Shown piece after piece: positions 54,207 through 62,772 of a DNA stretch of 64,000 nt (its first letter is position 1; the number at the start of each line of letters is the position of its first letter). The stretch lies in the NCBI GenBank assembly GCA_048594975.1, contig JBMDXQ010000014.1, forward strand, positions 16,107 through 80,106, read 5' to 3'. The notes beneath the pieces were generated by a model. The model ran no database searches. It was not told the DNA's origin and saw only the letters and a program-made list of their open reading frames with translations. A program made the position numbers and the translations under genes. This DNA comes from JBMDXB01 sp048594975 (GTDB lineage Bacteria; Acidobacteriota; Vicinamibacteria; Vicinamibacterales; 2-12-FULL-66-21).

Positions 54207-56237
54207 CTACCGGTCCTGCCGCCGCGCGTCCATCGACGGGCGGCGCGAGTACGAGAGGCCGGCGCCGCAGGCGAAGAGCGGATCCCGCGAGTCATACGGA
54301 ACGTCTTCCTGCTGAGCCCGTACGGCGTCCATTGATGACGGTAGCTCGAACGGCAGCCGGCCGGAGGGCGCGAACGCGCCGCTGATCACATCGAACAGCG
54401 CGGCATCGGTCACGCCGAAGGTCGCGACGAGCGCCGCCGCCTCGTGCGCCAGCTCGGGAATCACGTACGGCCGATCGAGGTGAATCGCAACCACGGTCGG
54501 CTTCAGGCGCATCGTCGCGCGCACGGCCGACAGCGTTTCGTCGGGCAGCGTGAGAACGATCGGCTCACCACCCGTATCCAGGCCGCCGATGCCTCGGCCT
54601 TGCCCGGGACGTTCCGGGCCTGTTCGTGCCCCGCGTCCTGCGGCACCCGCGCGTCTCCCCGGCACGATCTTCACAACGCAGACGTCCGCATCTTCCGGGC
54701 GGTTCACCACGGCATAACCGTGGTGGGACGCGATGGCGGCGTCCAGCCCTTCGACGAACACCTTGACCGTCGGCGCCAGCGGCAGCAGCTCGTTGGAGTT
54801 CTTGAGGAGCACGACCGACTTGCGCTGCGCCACGTCCGCGCGCTGCTGAAAATCCGCCTTCCTGACGGTCGCGGCTGCCACGTCGGGATCGGCATACGGG
54901 TTCTCGAAGATGCCGAGGGCGAAACGGACGCGCAGGATACGCCGCACGGATTCGTCGATGCGCTTCTCGGTCAGCTGTCCCTTTCTGACCAGGTTCACCA
55001 CGTGCTCGGGCGTCGCATCGTTTCCGATCAGATCGGTTCCGGCATCGATCGCCTTCTTGTAGCGCTGCTCCACGGTCAGCGATTCGACGCCCCACGCCAT
55101 GTACGTGGTGATGCCCGAGTCCGAGTTGACGATACCGTCGAATCCGAGCTTCCCGCGCAGCAGGTCGGTCACGATTTCGCTGTTGTAGGCCATCCCGACT
55201 TCTTCCTTCGTGATCCCCTTCGGGATCGAGTAGTACGGCATCATCGCCGCCGCGCCGGCCTCGATCGCCGCCTGGAACGGCAGCAGGTGATATTGGAAGT
55301 TGTTGCCGGGATAGGCCTGGTTCTTTCCGTACACGTAATGCGAATCCTGCCCCTCGAACGCCGGACCGCCACCGGGGAAGTGCTTCACCGTCACCGCGAC
55401 GCTGCGCGGCCCGAGCGTCCGGCCCTGGAAGCCGCGGACCAGCGCCGCGACGAGGCGGCTCGCGACCTCGCCGTCTTCGCCGAGCGTGCCCGAGATCCGG
55501 CCCCACCGCGGTTCGGTCGCGAGATCCGCCTGCGGGTGATACGCGCCCCGGATCCCGACGGACACGTACTCCCGGCCCGCGATCGAGGCGAACTCCTCCA
55601 TGAGCGCCACGTCGAGCGTCGCCGCGAGGCCCAGCGTCCCCGGCCACTGTGAGAAGCTCCCGGTCGCTTCGTCGATGCCCAGGCGCCCCTCGCCTCCGAG
55701 GTGATTGCGCGGGTTGGTCACGAAGAATGCCGGGATTCCGAGACGCGTGCCCTCCGCAAGCTCCTGCACGCGGTTCAGCCACGTCGCCATCGTCCGCGGC
55801 TCGGTGTTCACGCGAATGATGAACTGCCGGATGTGACGCTTGGACAGCGCCTCCGACGTGCCGACGGCACCGGATGGGCCGCCGAACGGGTTTGGTGCGG
55901 CGCCACGCCCTTCGCTGACCGTGCCGTCGGGCCCCATCGGCAGCGTCGGACCAACCATCAAGCCGGCCTTCTCTTCGAGGGTCATAAGCGAGAGCAGGTT
56001 TGCGACGCGGTCGTTGATGGGCCGCCGCCAGTCCTCGTACGCATCGAGGCTGCCGTCCTTGTTCAGATCCTTGAAGCGCAGCCCGCGAACTTCCAGAATC
56101 TTCACCCCCCGTGAGCCGAGGGCCGGTTCTGGTGTGGAGGCTGGGGTTTGAGCTCCGACGACCAACGCCGCCGAACCAAGCCAGAGAAGTACGAATCCGC
56201 GACGCCGGACGCAGCCTCCACGTAATGTGTAACTCAT
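54207..56237 (-). CDS. Glycoside hydrolase family 3, secreted
   Basis: 676 residues with a signal peptide (GFVLLWLGSAALVVG). Directly after it is an EF-hand-like DLNKDGSLDAYEDW, a calcium-binding style loop. The GH3 (alpha/beta)8 domain follows: RLGIPAFFVTNPRNHLGGEG, VAVTVKHFPGGGPAFEGQDS and the nucleophile region FDGIVNSDSGI. The C-terminal alpha/beta sandwich has KSVVLLKNSNELLPLAP and ends with ERLPFELPSS-like SGRLPFELPSSMDAV. A Gly/Arg/Pro-rich insert lies near residue 560. Probably a beta-glucosidase or beta-xylosidase in the periplasm. It converges with the upstream small gene across a gap with no clear terminator. Confidence 0.9.
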   Translation of the reverse strand: MSYTLRGGCVRRRGFVLLWLGSAALVVGAQTPASTPEPALGSRGVKILEVRGLRFKDLNKDGSLDAYEDWRRPINDRVANLLSLMTLEEKAGLMVGPTLPMGPDGTVSEGRGAAPNPFGGPSGAVGTSEALSKRHIRQFIIRVNTEPRTMATWLNRVQELAEGTRLGIPAFFVTNPRNHLGGEGRLGIDEATGSFSQWPGTLGLAATLDVALMEEFASIAGREYVSVGIRGAYHPQADLATEPRWGRISGTLGEDGEVASRLVAALVRGFQGRTLGPRSVAVTVKHFPGGGPAFEGQDSHYVYGKNQAYPGNNFQYHLLPFQAAIEAGAAAMMPYYSIPKGITKEEVGMAYNSEIVTDLLRGKLGFDGIVNSDSGITTYMAWGVESLTVEQRYKKAIDAGTDLIGNDATPEHVVNLVRKGQLTEKRIDESVRRILRVRFALGIFENPYADPDVAAATVRKADFQQRADVAQRKSVVLLKNSNELLPLAPTVKVFVEGLDAAIASHHGYAVVNRPEDADVCVVKIVPGRRAGAAGRGARTGPERPGQGRGIGGLDTGGEPIVLTLPDETLSAVRATMRLKPTVVAIHLDRPYVIPELAHEAAALVATFGVTDAALFDVISGAFAPSGRLPFELPSSMDAVRAQQEDVPYDSRDPLFACGAGLSYSRRPSMDARRQDR

Positions 56238-56439
56238 AGGAGGAGGATACTCCGCCGCGGCGTAGTTGTTACAGATCCGCTCCGTGCCGAATCAGGTACT
56301 CAGACGCGAGCTCGATCGCTACGGCCTCAGCACCGTCACGATGGCCGAGTGCGACTGACAACGCCGATTACCTGTGCTTCCGGTACGTTTCGCAACGCTC
56401 TATCCAGATCGCTCCCAGAGGTCTTCGACGTGCTGTTCA

Positions 56440-58041
56440 TCAAAAAGCGAGGACCGTCTGTATCATCGGCACCAAGCCGTTCATGCCTGCGGTATACGGA
56501 GTAAAGGCCCCGCTATAAGGAGCACTGTGGACCTGGATCAGCTCGGCGGTGAGCCACAGCCGCTCGGTCGGCAGGAAGTACCACTTGGCACCACCGCCAT
56601 ACTCATGAGAGTCGCCGAACTGTCCGAAGGCCCTGGACCCGCGGCCGTACAGCATGAGCGTCCTGGGAACGACGAAATGCCCAGCCGCCAGCTCGAAGCC
56701 GTGGTCGTACGTGGACGCGATCGGCAGCGGTCCGTCCGCTTCGAAGTCGTTGAGCCACCGCATGAAGTATTGGACGTTGACCGCAAACCCGTTCCATTTG
56801 AGTCCGCCGTCGATCGCCCACATCTTGTACATGGCCTTGTCGACCGTCACACCCGGCGCAAACGCCCCCGTCGAGAAGGTCAGCACGCCGTCGGAGTTGT
56901 ACAACGACGTGTTCTCGGGACTGGACTGATCGAGATTCGAGAAGCGGTCCTCCCGGGACCTCGTAAACGATGTGCCAAGCCGAATCCGAGCCTTTTTCGA
57001 GGAGAAATAGTCATCGTACATGTTGCGTGATTTGCCCGGCTGCCCGTAGGCCCCGAGCGGTTCCCACCAGACGCTGCCGGAAAGCAGCAGATTCGTGTCG
57101 ATCTTCGCTGCCGAGATGTTCAAGGTGTTGAGACCGTTCCCTACGAATACCAGGTAGTTCAGATTCCTCACGGGTTCGCCGTTCGCCCAGACGCCCTGGG
57201 TGAAGCCCGGACGGAAGAAGTTGTCGGCCATACTCCTGTCGATCGCCGGGAAAAACGGGAACGTATTGACCAGCGATCGACTGCCCGGAACCCCGGTGTA
57301 ACCTCCAGTGAGAGTAAGGGCCTCGTTGAATCGCCAGCCCACGTTGCTGGCGACGACGATCGAGGCGGCCCCGGCCGACGTCCAGACGGTAAAGCTATAG
57401 CGGAGCCTCTTGTCGAAAATGTAGCCGCCCAGAATGAACATCGCGCGATTGACGGTGATGTCGTGGCGTCGATGAACCTCGCGGACCACGCCCAGGTGAT
57501 CGGTGAACTCTTCGTCCGACGAGAGGGTGTTGAGATATCGGACTTGGGTATTGATGTTGAAGTTCAGCAGGAACGGTACGCTGGCACCCTCTGAGGTTTC
57601 CCAGATGACTATTCCGTCCTTATAACGGTCGGCGTCTTTCGGTGTCGCGGCAGCCGATGCCTGTACGGAAGTGCTCTCAGCATCCGTCACCGCCTCGTCG
57701 GTAGCCGTCTTCAACGACAAGGGCATCGCCGCGTCACCGTCGAGCCGTTGCTGCAGACGGTTGACCTGTTCAAGCACGGTCTTCAGCTGCGCCTCCATCG
57801 TGCGAAGCAGTTCTCGCAGCGCGTCGTTCTCCCTCTTGATGGCCTCCATTTCGCTTTGCTGGTCCTTTGGCGATGGGGTCTGAACCGCACCCCCGTCATT
57901 TGCAGAACCTGGTGCGGGTTTCGAAACGGCTACCGCGCTGTTTGGTGGGGAAGACTGCCCGGAGGCAGCAGTAGTGACAACGGTCGCTGACGTCAACGTC
58001 AGTGCGACTGTAGCCCTGATGAATGCGCCTGGTAGCGACAC
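56440..58041 (-). CDS. Phosphate-selective-type porin (OprP/O-like) with N-terminal coiled coil
   Basis: 533 residues. Signal peptide (FIRATVALTLTSATVVTTAA), then a charged coiled coil (EMEAIKRENDALRELLRTME, QLKTVLEQVNRLQQRLDG) and an outer-membrane barrel: VPFLLNFNINTQVRYLNTLS, FILGGYIFDKRLRYSFTVWT and, at the end, LWLTAELIQVHSAPYSGAFT. The layout matches the O/P porin family, in which the coiled coil forms a periplasmic trimer stalk. The C-terminal residue pattern IQTVLAF is typical of barrel ends. It likely imports anions or small solutes; specificity unknown. The 200 bp after the gene hold nothing recognisable. Confidence 0.85.
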   Translation of the reverse strand: MSLPGAFIRATVALTLTSATVVTTAASGQSSPPNSAVAVSKPAPGSANDGGAVQTPSPKDQQSEMEAIKRENDALRELLRTMEAQLKTVLEQVNRLQQRLDGDAAMPLSLKTATDEAVTDAESTSVQASAAATPKDADRYKDGIVIWETSEGASVPFLLNFNINTQVRYLNTLSSDEEFTDHLGVVREVHRRHDITVNRAMFILGGYIFDKRLRYSFTVWTSAGAASIVVASNVGWRFNEALTLTGGYTGVPGSRSLVNTFPFFPAIDRSMADNFFRPGFTQGVWANGEPVRNLNYLVFVGNGLNTLNISAAKIDTNLLLSGSVWWEPLGAYGQPGKSRNMYDDYFSSKKARIRLGTSFTRSREDRFSNLDQSSPENTSLYNSDGVLTFSTGAFAPGVTVDKAMYKMWAIDGGLKWNGFAVNVQYFMRWLNDFEADGPLPIASTYDHGFELAAGHFVVPRTLMLYGRGSRAFGQFGDSHEYGGGAKWYFLPTERLWLTAELIQVHSAPYSGAFTPYTAGMNGLVPMIQTVLAF

Positions 58042-58201
58042 GTGAATTGCCTTTCGAAGTCACGCGGGGATGAACGAAGGTTTGGGATTGCGATACTCGC
58101 CAAGTCACGGAGAGGCCCTGACGTGGCGAGTCATCGCCCGCTAGAGAATGGAGGCTCCTCGTCGAACCATCCTGGGCGCGTTCGAGCGAGGAGCGTTTTG
58201 A

Positions 58202-59875
58202 TCAGCAGAGCGTTACCGAGAGTGCGAGGCCAGCCTCGCTGGTTTCCTTGTACTTGCTGTTCATGTCCTTGGCGGTCTGGGCCAGAGCCATCACCGTTTC
58301 GTCGAAGCTGACGCGGTGCCTGGACGCGATCTCGTTGGTCGCCAGCGCGAACGCGGTCCAGGCCTTGACGGCGCCGAACGCACAGCGCTCGATGCATGGA
58401 ACCTGCACGTAACCGGCGACCGGGTCGCAGGTCATGCCCAGGTGGTGCTCCAGCGCGGATTCGGCAGCATTCTCGACCACCAGCGACTGAGCATCGTACG
58501 CCGAAGCGGTCAATGCGGCCGCCATCGACGAGGCCACGCCTATCTCTGCCTGGCAACCGCCCTCGGCCGCAGAGAGCGTCGCATGGTGCTTGCACAGGTA
58601 GCCGACCGCCGCAGCGGCGAGCATGCCGTCACGGATCTTGTCCAGCGGGAGCTTCCTCCCGCCCTCGCCGAGCCCGTAGACCAACGCCGGCATGACGCCG
58701 GCGGAACCGCCTGTGGGCGCCGTGATGACGAGGTGGCCACGACCGTTCTCTTCGGATGCCGCCAGCGCGTACGCGGAGAGGGCGGCGATTCCGCGGTCCG
58801 ATTCGTACTTGTCGTCCATCGCGCGCTTGTAAACAGTCGCGGCCTTGCTGTGCAGCTTGATCGGGCCGGGCAGCACGTCGTCCTCCGGCATCGAAAGACC
58901 CGACTTCACGGTCGCCACCATGGCGTTGATGATCTTGTCGATGAAGGCATAGACTTCCTCTTCGGACCTGCCCGCGATCGACATCTCGTTGGCAAGCATG
59001 ACCTTCGCGATCGAGATCTTGTTCTTGTCGGCGTGGGCCCGCAGCTCCTTCATCGTCGAGAAGGGGTACTTCGGCGGGTTCTTCTTCGGTGGGGTATAGC
59101 CTTTCCACTCGATGAATCCGCCACCGACTGAGTAGTACTCCTGTTCGAGCAGCACCTCATTGCCGCCGAGGAGCTTGACCGTCATGGTGTTCGGGTGCTT
59201 GAAGTCGCCCTTCGTCGCGTCGTAGATGACGTCCTTGAGGCTCACATCGATGGACTTGTCGCCGAGCTTCACCTGGAAGGTCTGCTCAGGCTTGTCGCGC
59301 AGGCTGTCCAGGAATTTCGGATCGACAGTTGCCGGCTCCTTGCCGACCAGTCCGGCCAGCGCGGCCCGTTCCGTGCCGTGGCCCTTGCCCGTGGCGCTGA
59401 GGCTGCCGAACAGGTGGACCTTGAGCGCCGTGGCCTTGGCGAGGGCGGCGGCCGGCAGCTTGGTGGCTCGCTGGTAGAAGTCGTAGGTAATGCGCATTGG
59501 GCCAATCGTGTGCGAGCTGGAGGGGCCAGGCCCCACTTTGTAGAACTCGTCCACGGTCGTCAGCACCGGGCCCTTGCCCTTCTTCACGACGTTCAAGTCA
59601 TCAGAGAGCGGCGGTGGCGATGGCTTGGCCTGCGGCGGCAGCGTTGCGATGGCCATCGCTGTTCGCTCTTCGGCCGAGACAATGCGACCCGTCATCACCG
59701 CGGCAGCCCCACCCACAGCGCTTCGTATCAGGAAGTGACGGCGATCCACGCCGGGTGGAATCTCTTGGGAGATCAATCGGCTTGTATCCGCCAGTGGATC
59801 TTCGCGAAAGACTTCAAGAGACGTCTCCGTAGAGCTCACTTCGTCTTCACGTTCGTCGTTTTCGTGGTGTGACAC
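58202..59875 (-). CDS. L-serine ammonia-lyase, single-chain iron-sulfur type, with twin-arginine signal
   Basis: Deaminates L-serine to pyruvate. From the GTG at 59875 the product is about 557 residues. The core is that of single-chain SdaA/SdaB: substrate motif GPGPSSSHTIGPMRITYDFY, and the [4Fe-4S] cysteines in AEGGCQAEIG and MTCDPVAGYVQVPCIERCAF. Ahead of the core lies VDRRHFLIRSAVGGAAAVMT, a good twin-arginine signal ending near VSAEE. That is odd, because this enzyme is normally cytoplasmic and oxygen-sensitive. The start is uncertain: in-frame GTG codons further down (59839) or an extended frame to 60025 are possible. The porin gene lies 160 bp downstream on the same strand. Confidence 0.88.
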   Translation of the reverse strand: MSHHENDEREDEVSSTETSLEVFREDPLADTSRLISQEIPPGVDRRHFLIRSAVGGAAAVMTGRIVSAEERTAMAIATLPPQAKPSPPPLSDDLNVVKKGKGPVLTTVDEFYKVGPGPSSSHTIGPMRITYDFYQRATKLPAAALAKATALKVHLFGSLSATGKGHGTERAALAGLVGKEPATVDPKFLDSLRDKPEQTFQVKLGDKSIDVSLKDVIYDATKGDFKHPNTMTVKLLGGNEVLLEQEYYSVGGGFIEWKGYTPPKKNPPKYPFSTMKELRAHADKNKISIAKVMLANEMSIAGRSEEEVYAFIDKIINAMVATVKSGLSMPEDDVLPGPIKLHSKAATVYKRAMDDKYESDRGIAALSAYALAASEENGRGHLVITAPTGGSAGVMPALVYGLGEGGRKLPLDKIRDGMLAAAAVGYLCKHHATLSAAEGGCQAEIGVASSMAAALTASAYDAQSLVVENAAESALEHHLGMTCDPVAGYVQVPCIERCAFGAVKAWTAFALATNEIASRHRVSFDETVMALAQTAKDMNSKYKETSEAGLALSVTLC

Positions 59876-60186
59876 GGTGCACCTGCTCCCCTTCGTGAAC
59901 TCAGCCCCCGGCGGCCCGGGCCTGCCCCACAACATCGGTAACTTGGTCGTTGTCCACACGGTCGCCGCCGCATCGTTGCGCAGGGAGGCCCCTTCGCGGT
60001 GAGCGACCTGCGCCGAGAACCGCATGACCGCGAGGGCATGCGGTGTGCCAGCGTTGGTGAGCCGGAATCGTGCCTGTTTTCGGCTGTACGGCTCAGGGGA
60101 GGAACTTGCCTATCCGGTCGGACGGAGCCGCTCCGGAATCCCGTGGCTGATGAATTCCACCTTCCGGAGATCCGGATCTTGTACTC

Positions 60187-60470
60187 GTGGGCCGGGCAAC
60201 GACGGCTGCCGTCCTGGCCATCACGCAGTGGGCCGTGTTCGAAGCGGTCAATGCCGTAACTGGCGATTACGCTCCATACCAGGGGACGATAGTGCGCCCG
60301 CCGGGGCGTCCGCCGAGGCAGCGGCAGTGGCAGCGGCGTACTGTGGGTTGCGGACGTACTTCCCGCTGAGTGCCACCATTCCTGACGACGCGCTCGCCAG
60401 CTCGATGGCGGGAATTCCTGACGGCGCGGGAAAGGATTCCGGGATCGCGGTCGGGCGCGGCTGCCACATG
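60187..60470 (+). pseudogene. Frameshifted vanadium-haloperoxidase/PAP2-family remnant
   Basis: The first part reads AVLAITQWAVFEAVNAVTGD, YAPYQGTIV in one frame. From about 60300 the adjacent frame continues APAGASAEAAAVAAAYCGLR, TYFPLSATIPDDALASSMAG, IPDGAGKDSGIAVG. Together they resemble the N-terminal helical part of vanadium-dependent haloperoxidase-like PAP2 proteins. The join needs a one-base frameshift near 60297. Both ends are missing; the second part ends just before the LOV gene promoter region. No ribosome site or signal peptide is preserved. This remnant is the only structure in the 560-bp gap. Confidence 0.55.
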
Positions 60471-60588
60471 CAGGGGCGTTTCGTGCGGCTCTCGACGGCA
60501 GCACCGGGGAGCACGGCGTCCGTGAGCCAGCACGGGCCTGGCAACCTCCGGAGTATGATGTCGACTTGCCGGGAAGGAGCAGACACGC

Positions 60589-61815
60589 GTGTCAGCCGAG
60601 CCGCCGGATCAACGCGACGCGTCGGTTACCGCCCGCCTTCAGGAACAGGCGCTGGCGGAGCAGCTCGCGCTCAAGGATCGCGCGCTGGACGTCGCGGCCG
60701 AGGGAATCACCATTGCCGACGCGCGGCTGCCCGCTCGACCGCTGATTTACGCCAACAACGGGTTCGCGCGCCTGACAGGCTACCCGGTCGGCGAGGTGCT
60801 GGGCAGAAACTGCCGGTTTCTGCAGGGCCCCGACAGCGATCCGACGGCGGTCGCGGAGATTCGCGCCGCCATCGTCGAGCAGCGCGAGTGCATCGTTGAG
60901 ATCCTGAACTACCGGCGAGATGGCAGCTCGTTCTGGAACCGGCTCTCGATCACGCCAGTTCGCGACGAGTCAGGCGTGGTCACCCACTACATCGGAATCC
61001 AGTCGGATGTGACGGCGCGCCGCGAGGCCGAGAACGGGCTGCGGCGCGCGAAGGCGGCGCTGGACCACGACCTCAAGCTTGCGGCGCGGGTCCAGCAGGC
61101 CCTGCTCCCGCCGGCGTCACTTCAGCTCGGAGGTCTGCACATCGCCCGCGTCATGCGCTCCTGCACCGACCTGGCCGGCGATGCCTTGGGCGTCGTGGGC
61201 CTCCCTGATGGCCATGTGGGGCTCTACATGCTCGACGTCAGCGGCCATGGCGTGGGAGCAGCGCTCCTGTCGTTCACGCTGAACCATACGCTGTCGCCCA
61301 CTGCGGAGGGGGCGCTCCTCATTGAAGACACGGGACAGGGTCTTGGTGTCGTGGCACCGTCTCGCGTGGCCGAGCGCCTCAACCGGCAATTCCCAATGGA
61401 CCGGACGCGACAATACTTCACCCTCGTGTACGGCGTCTACGATCCGGCGCACGGGCGTTTCAGTTACGTCATGGCCGGTCATCCAGCGCCGATCGTGCTG
61501 CCGCGGATCGGACCGGCAGCGCCGCTCCAGGGCCGCGGGCTTCCGATCGGCATGATCGAGGACGCGACCTTCGATGATGAAGCCGTGACCCTCCAGCCCG
61601 GAGACCGTCTGTACTTCTACACCGACGGCGTCATCGAGGCGCTGAATGCGTCGGAGCAGGAGTTCGGCCACGCGCGGCTGATGGCCGAGATCGATCGACT
61701 GCGAGATCACCCTCTGCGGCGAGGGCTCGACCTCATCGCGGACGTCATCGTCGGCTGGTCGGGCGGTCGCTTGGCCGACGACGCGTCGCTGCTCGCGGTC
61801 GAGCGGACCGAGTGA
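60589..61815 (+). CDS. LOV-domain photoreceptor fused to a PP2C (RsbU/SpoIIE-type) phosphatase
   Basis: 408 residues from a GTG with AAGGAG about nine bases upstream. Residues about 30-145 are a PAS/LOV domain: the canonical flavin-binding motif GRNCRFLQG has the photoactive Cys at position 75, with YANNGFARLTGYP and ILNYRRDGSSFWNRLSITPV around the pocket. A helical linker leads to the SpoIIE phosphatase (residues about 170-405): DLAGDALGVVGLPDGHVGLY, DVSGHGVGAALLS and YTDGVIEA, and DDASLLAVERTE at the end, with metal-binding Asp residues. In bacteria this pair usually dephosphorylates an anti-sigma-factor antagonist (a STAS protein) under blue light. No such partner is adjacent. Confidence 0.92.
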   Translation: MSAEPPDQRDASVTARLQEQALAEQLALKDRALDVAAEGITIADARLPARPLIYANNGFARLTGYPVGEVLGRNCRFLQGPDSDPTAVAEIRAAIVEQRECIVEILNYRRDGSSFWNRLSITPVRDESGVVTHYIGIQSDVTARREAENGLRRAKAALDHDLKLAARVQQALLPPASLQLGGLHIARVMRSCTDLAGDALGVVGLPDGHVGLYMLDVSGHGVGAALLSFTLNHTLSPTAEGALLIEDTGQGLGVVAPSRVAERLNRQFPMDRTRQYFTLVYGVYDPAHGRFSYVMAGHPAPIVLPRIGPAAPLQGRGLPIGMIEDATFDDEAVTLQPGDRLYFYTDGVIEALNASEQEFGHARLMAEIDRLRDHPLRRGLDLIADVIVGWSGGRLADDASLLAVERTE

Positions 61816-61849
61816 GCCTTTGCGGCAACCAGCGGACGCGGTCCGGTAC

Positions 61850-62135
61850 AGTGGGCGCCGTAGGCTTCCTCGGACTGGCCGTTCCAGTACAGCCGTGCGC
61901 AGTCGAAGTACCGCACGCCGAGCTCGTAAACCTGGCGGACGTGTTCCGCCGCCGAGGGGATATCCGGATGCAGATCCATCCGGGCCCCACCTTGCGCGAT
62001 CACCTGGACCTCAATGTCGGACTTCCCGAGCATCGTCGTGGGGATATCTCCGGCCTTCGGCTTCGGATTCGCCGCGAAGACGCCGGTGATGGGGAGGCCC
62101 GCCAGGGCCGTGCCGAAAAACGCGCGACGCTTCAT
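61850..62135 (-). pseudogene. 5' fragment of a Tat-exported aldo/keto reductase gene
   Basis: ATG at 62135 has AGGAGG seven bases upstream and opens MKRRAFFGTALAGLPITGVF, a twin-arginine signal. TMLGKSDIEVQVIAQGGARM and VYELGVRYFDCARLYWNGQS, EEAYG are the N-terminal blocks of an aldo/keto reductase barrel, including the Asp and Tyr region. Homology stops at about 61850 and the frame then runs antisense into the phosphatase gene, so about two thirds of the barrel is missing. Confidence 0.7.
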
Positions 62136-62210
62136 GAGGATGCCTCCTGCCTGCTCGATCCGACGGTCAAGTCCTACGTGTGTTCTGCAGCTTGGACACT
62201 GCAGTTGATG

Positions 62211-62645
62211 TCACTTGCCGAGCGTCCTCGCAGCGGCTGTGATCGCTTTGGTCGCCTTCGGCCAGCCGGCGTAGAAGCCCAGATGGGTGAAGGCGTCTGT
62301 GATCTGCGCGGAGGTCAAACCGCTCTCCACTCCGCGGCGCAGGTACACATCGAGCTGGTCGTCGTCACCCGTCGCGGCGAGCGCGGCGATAGTGACAAGG
62401 CTGCGATCGCGCACCGTGAGATCAGAGCGTCGCCACACGTCATCGAACACGATGCTGTTGGTGAGCTGCACACACTTGGGCACCATCGCGCCCAGTTGCC
62501 CGTTGATTGCCTGCGCCCGCGACGCGTCTGAAGCGGAAGCTGGAACGCGCGGAATGGCATCGCGCAGTGCTGTGGTGTCGACGTTGCGGTCGGTGTAGAC
62601 CTGCTCGTAGACGTCGAGCGCCGAGACGGCATTCGGCCACCCGGG
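62211..62645 (-). pseudogene. Carboxymuconolactone-decarboxylase-family gene, 5' truncated
   Basis: The CMD-like domain is complete at its C-terminal end: FDDVWRRSDLTVRDRSLVTI, AALAATGDDDQLDVYLRRGV and HLGFYAGWPKATKAITAAAR, ending TLGK. Upstream, YEQVYTDRNVDTTALRDAI continues to about 62640, where homology switches to a transposase fragment on the same strand. The native N-terminus and start are lost. The frame stays open to 62882, so a chimeric protein could still be made, but no ribosome site supports it. CMD proteins act in peroxide defence or lactone metabolism. Confidence 0.6.
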
Positions 62646-62765
62646 GTCAGGATGCGTGACCCCGGAATCCCGTGCGGCTCGAAGAACGGCAACACCCGAT
62701 CGTTCAGGAGGTCCGCCGCCGCAATCGGGTCTTCTCCGGTGTTGAGATTCGCGAAGCCGATTCCG
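62646..62765 (-). mobile_element. Transposase (integrase-core) fragment
   Basis: The reverse strand encodes FANLNTGEDPIAAADLLNDR and VLPFFEPHGIPGSRILT. This matches the segment of IS3/IS481-type transposases between the first and second DDE aspartates (DLLNDRV-x-PFFE, R-x-LTDRGTEY). Only about 37 residues remain, with no terminal repeats found. It lies between the truncated CMD gene and the Gfo/Idh gene and is the clearest mobile-element trace in the window. Confidence 0.6.
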
Positions 62766-62772
62766 GCCCCCG

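Noticed and set aside
56660..56680. A GACGAAAT match to the regulon motif core
   Set aside because: It lies inside the porin coding region, lacks the flanking consensus bases and has no promoter at the right distance.
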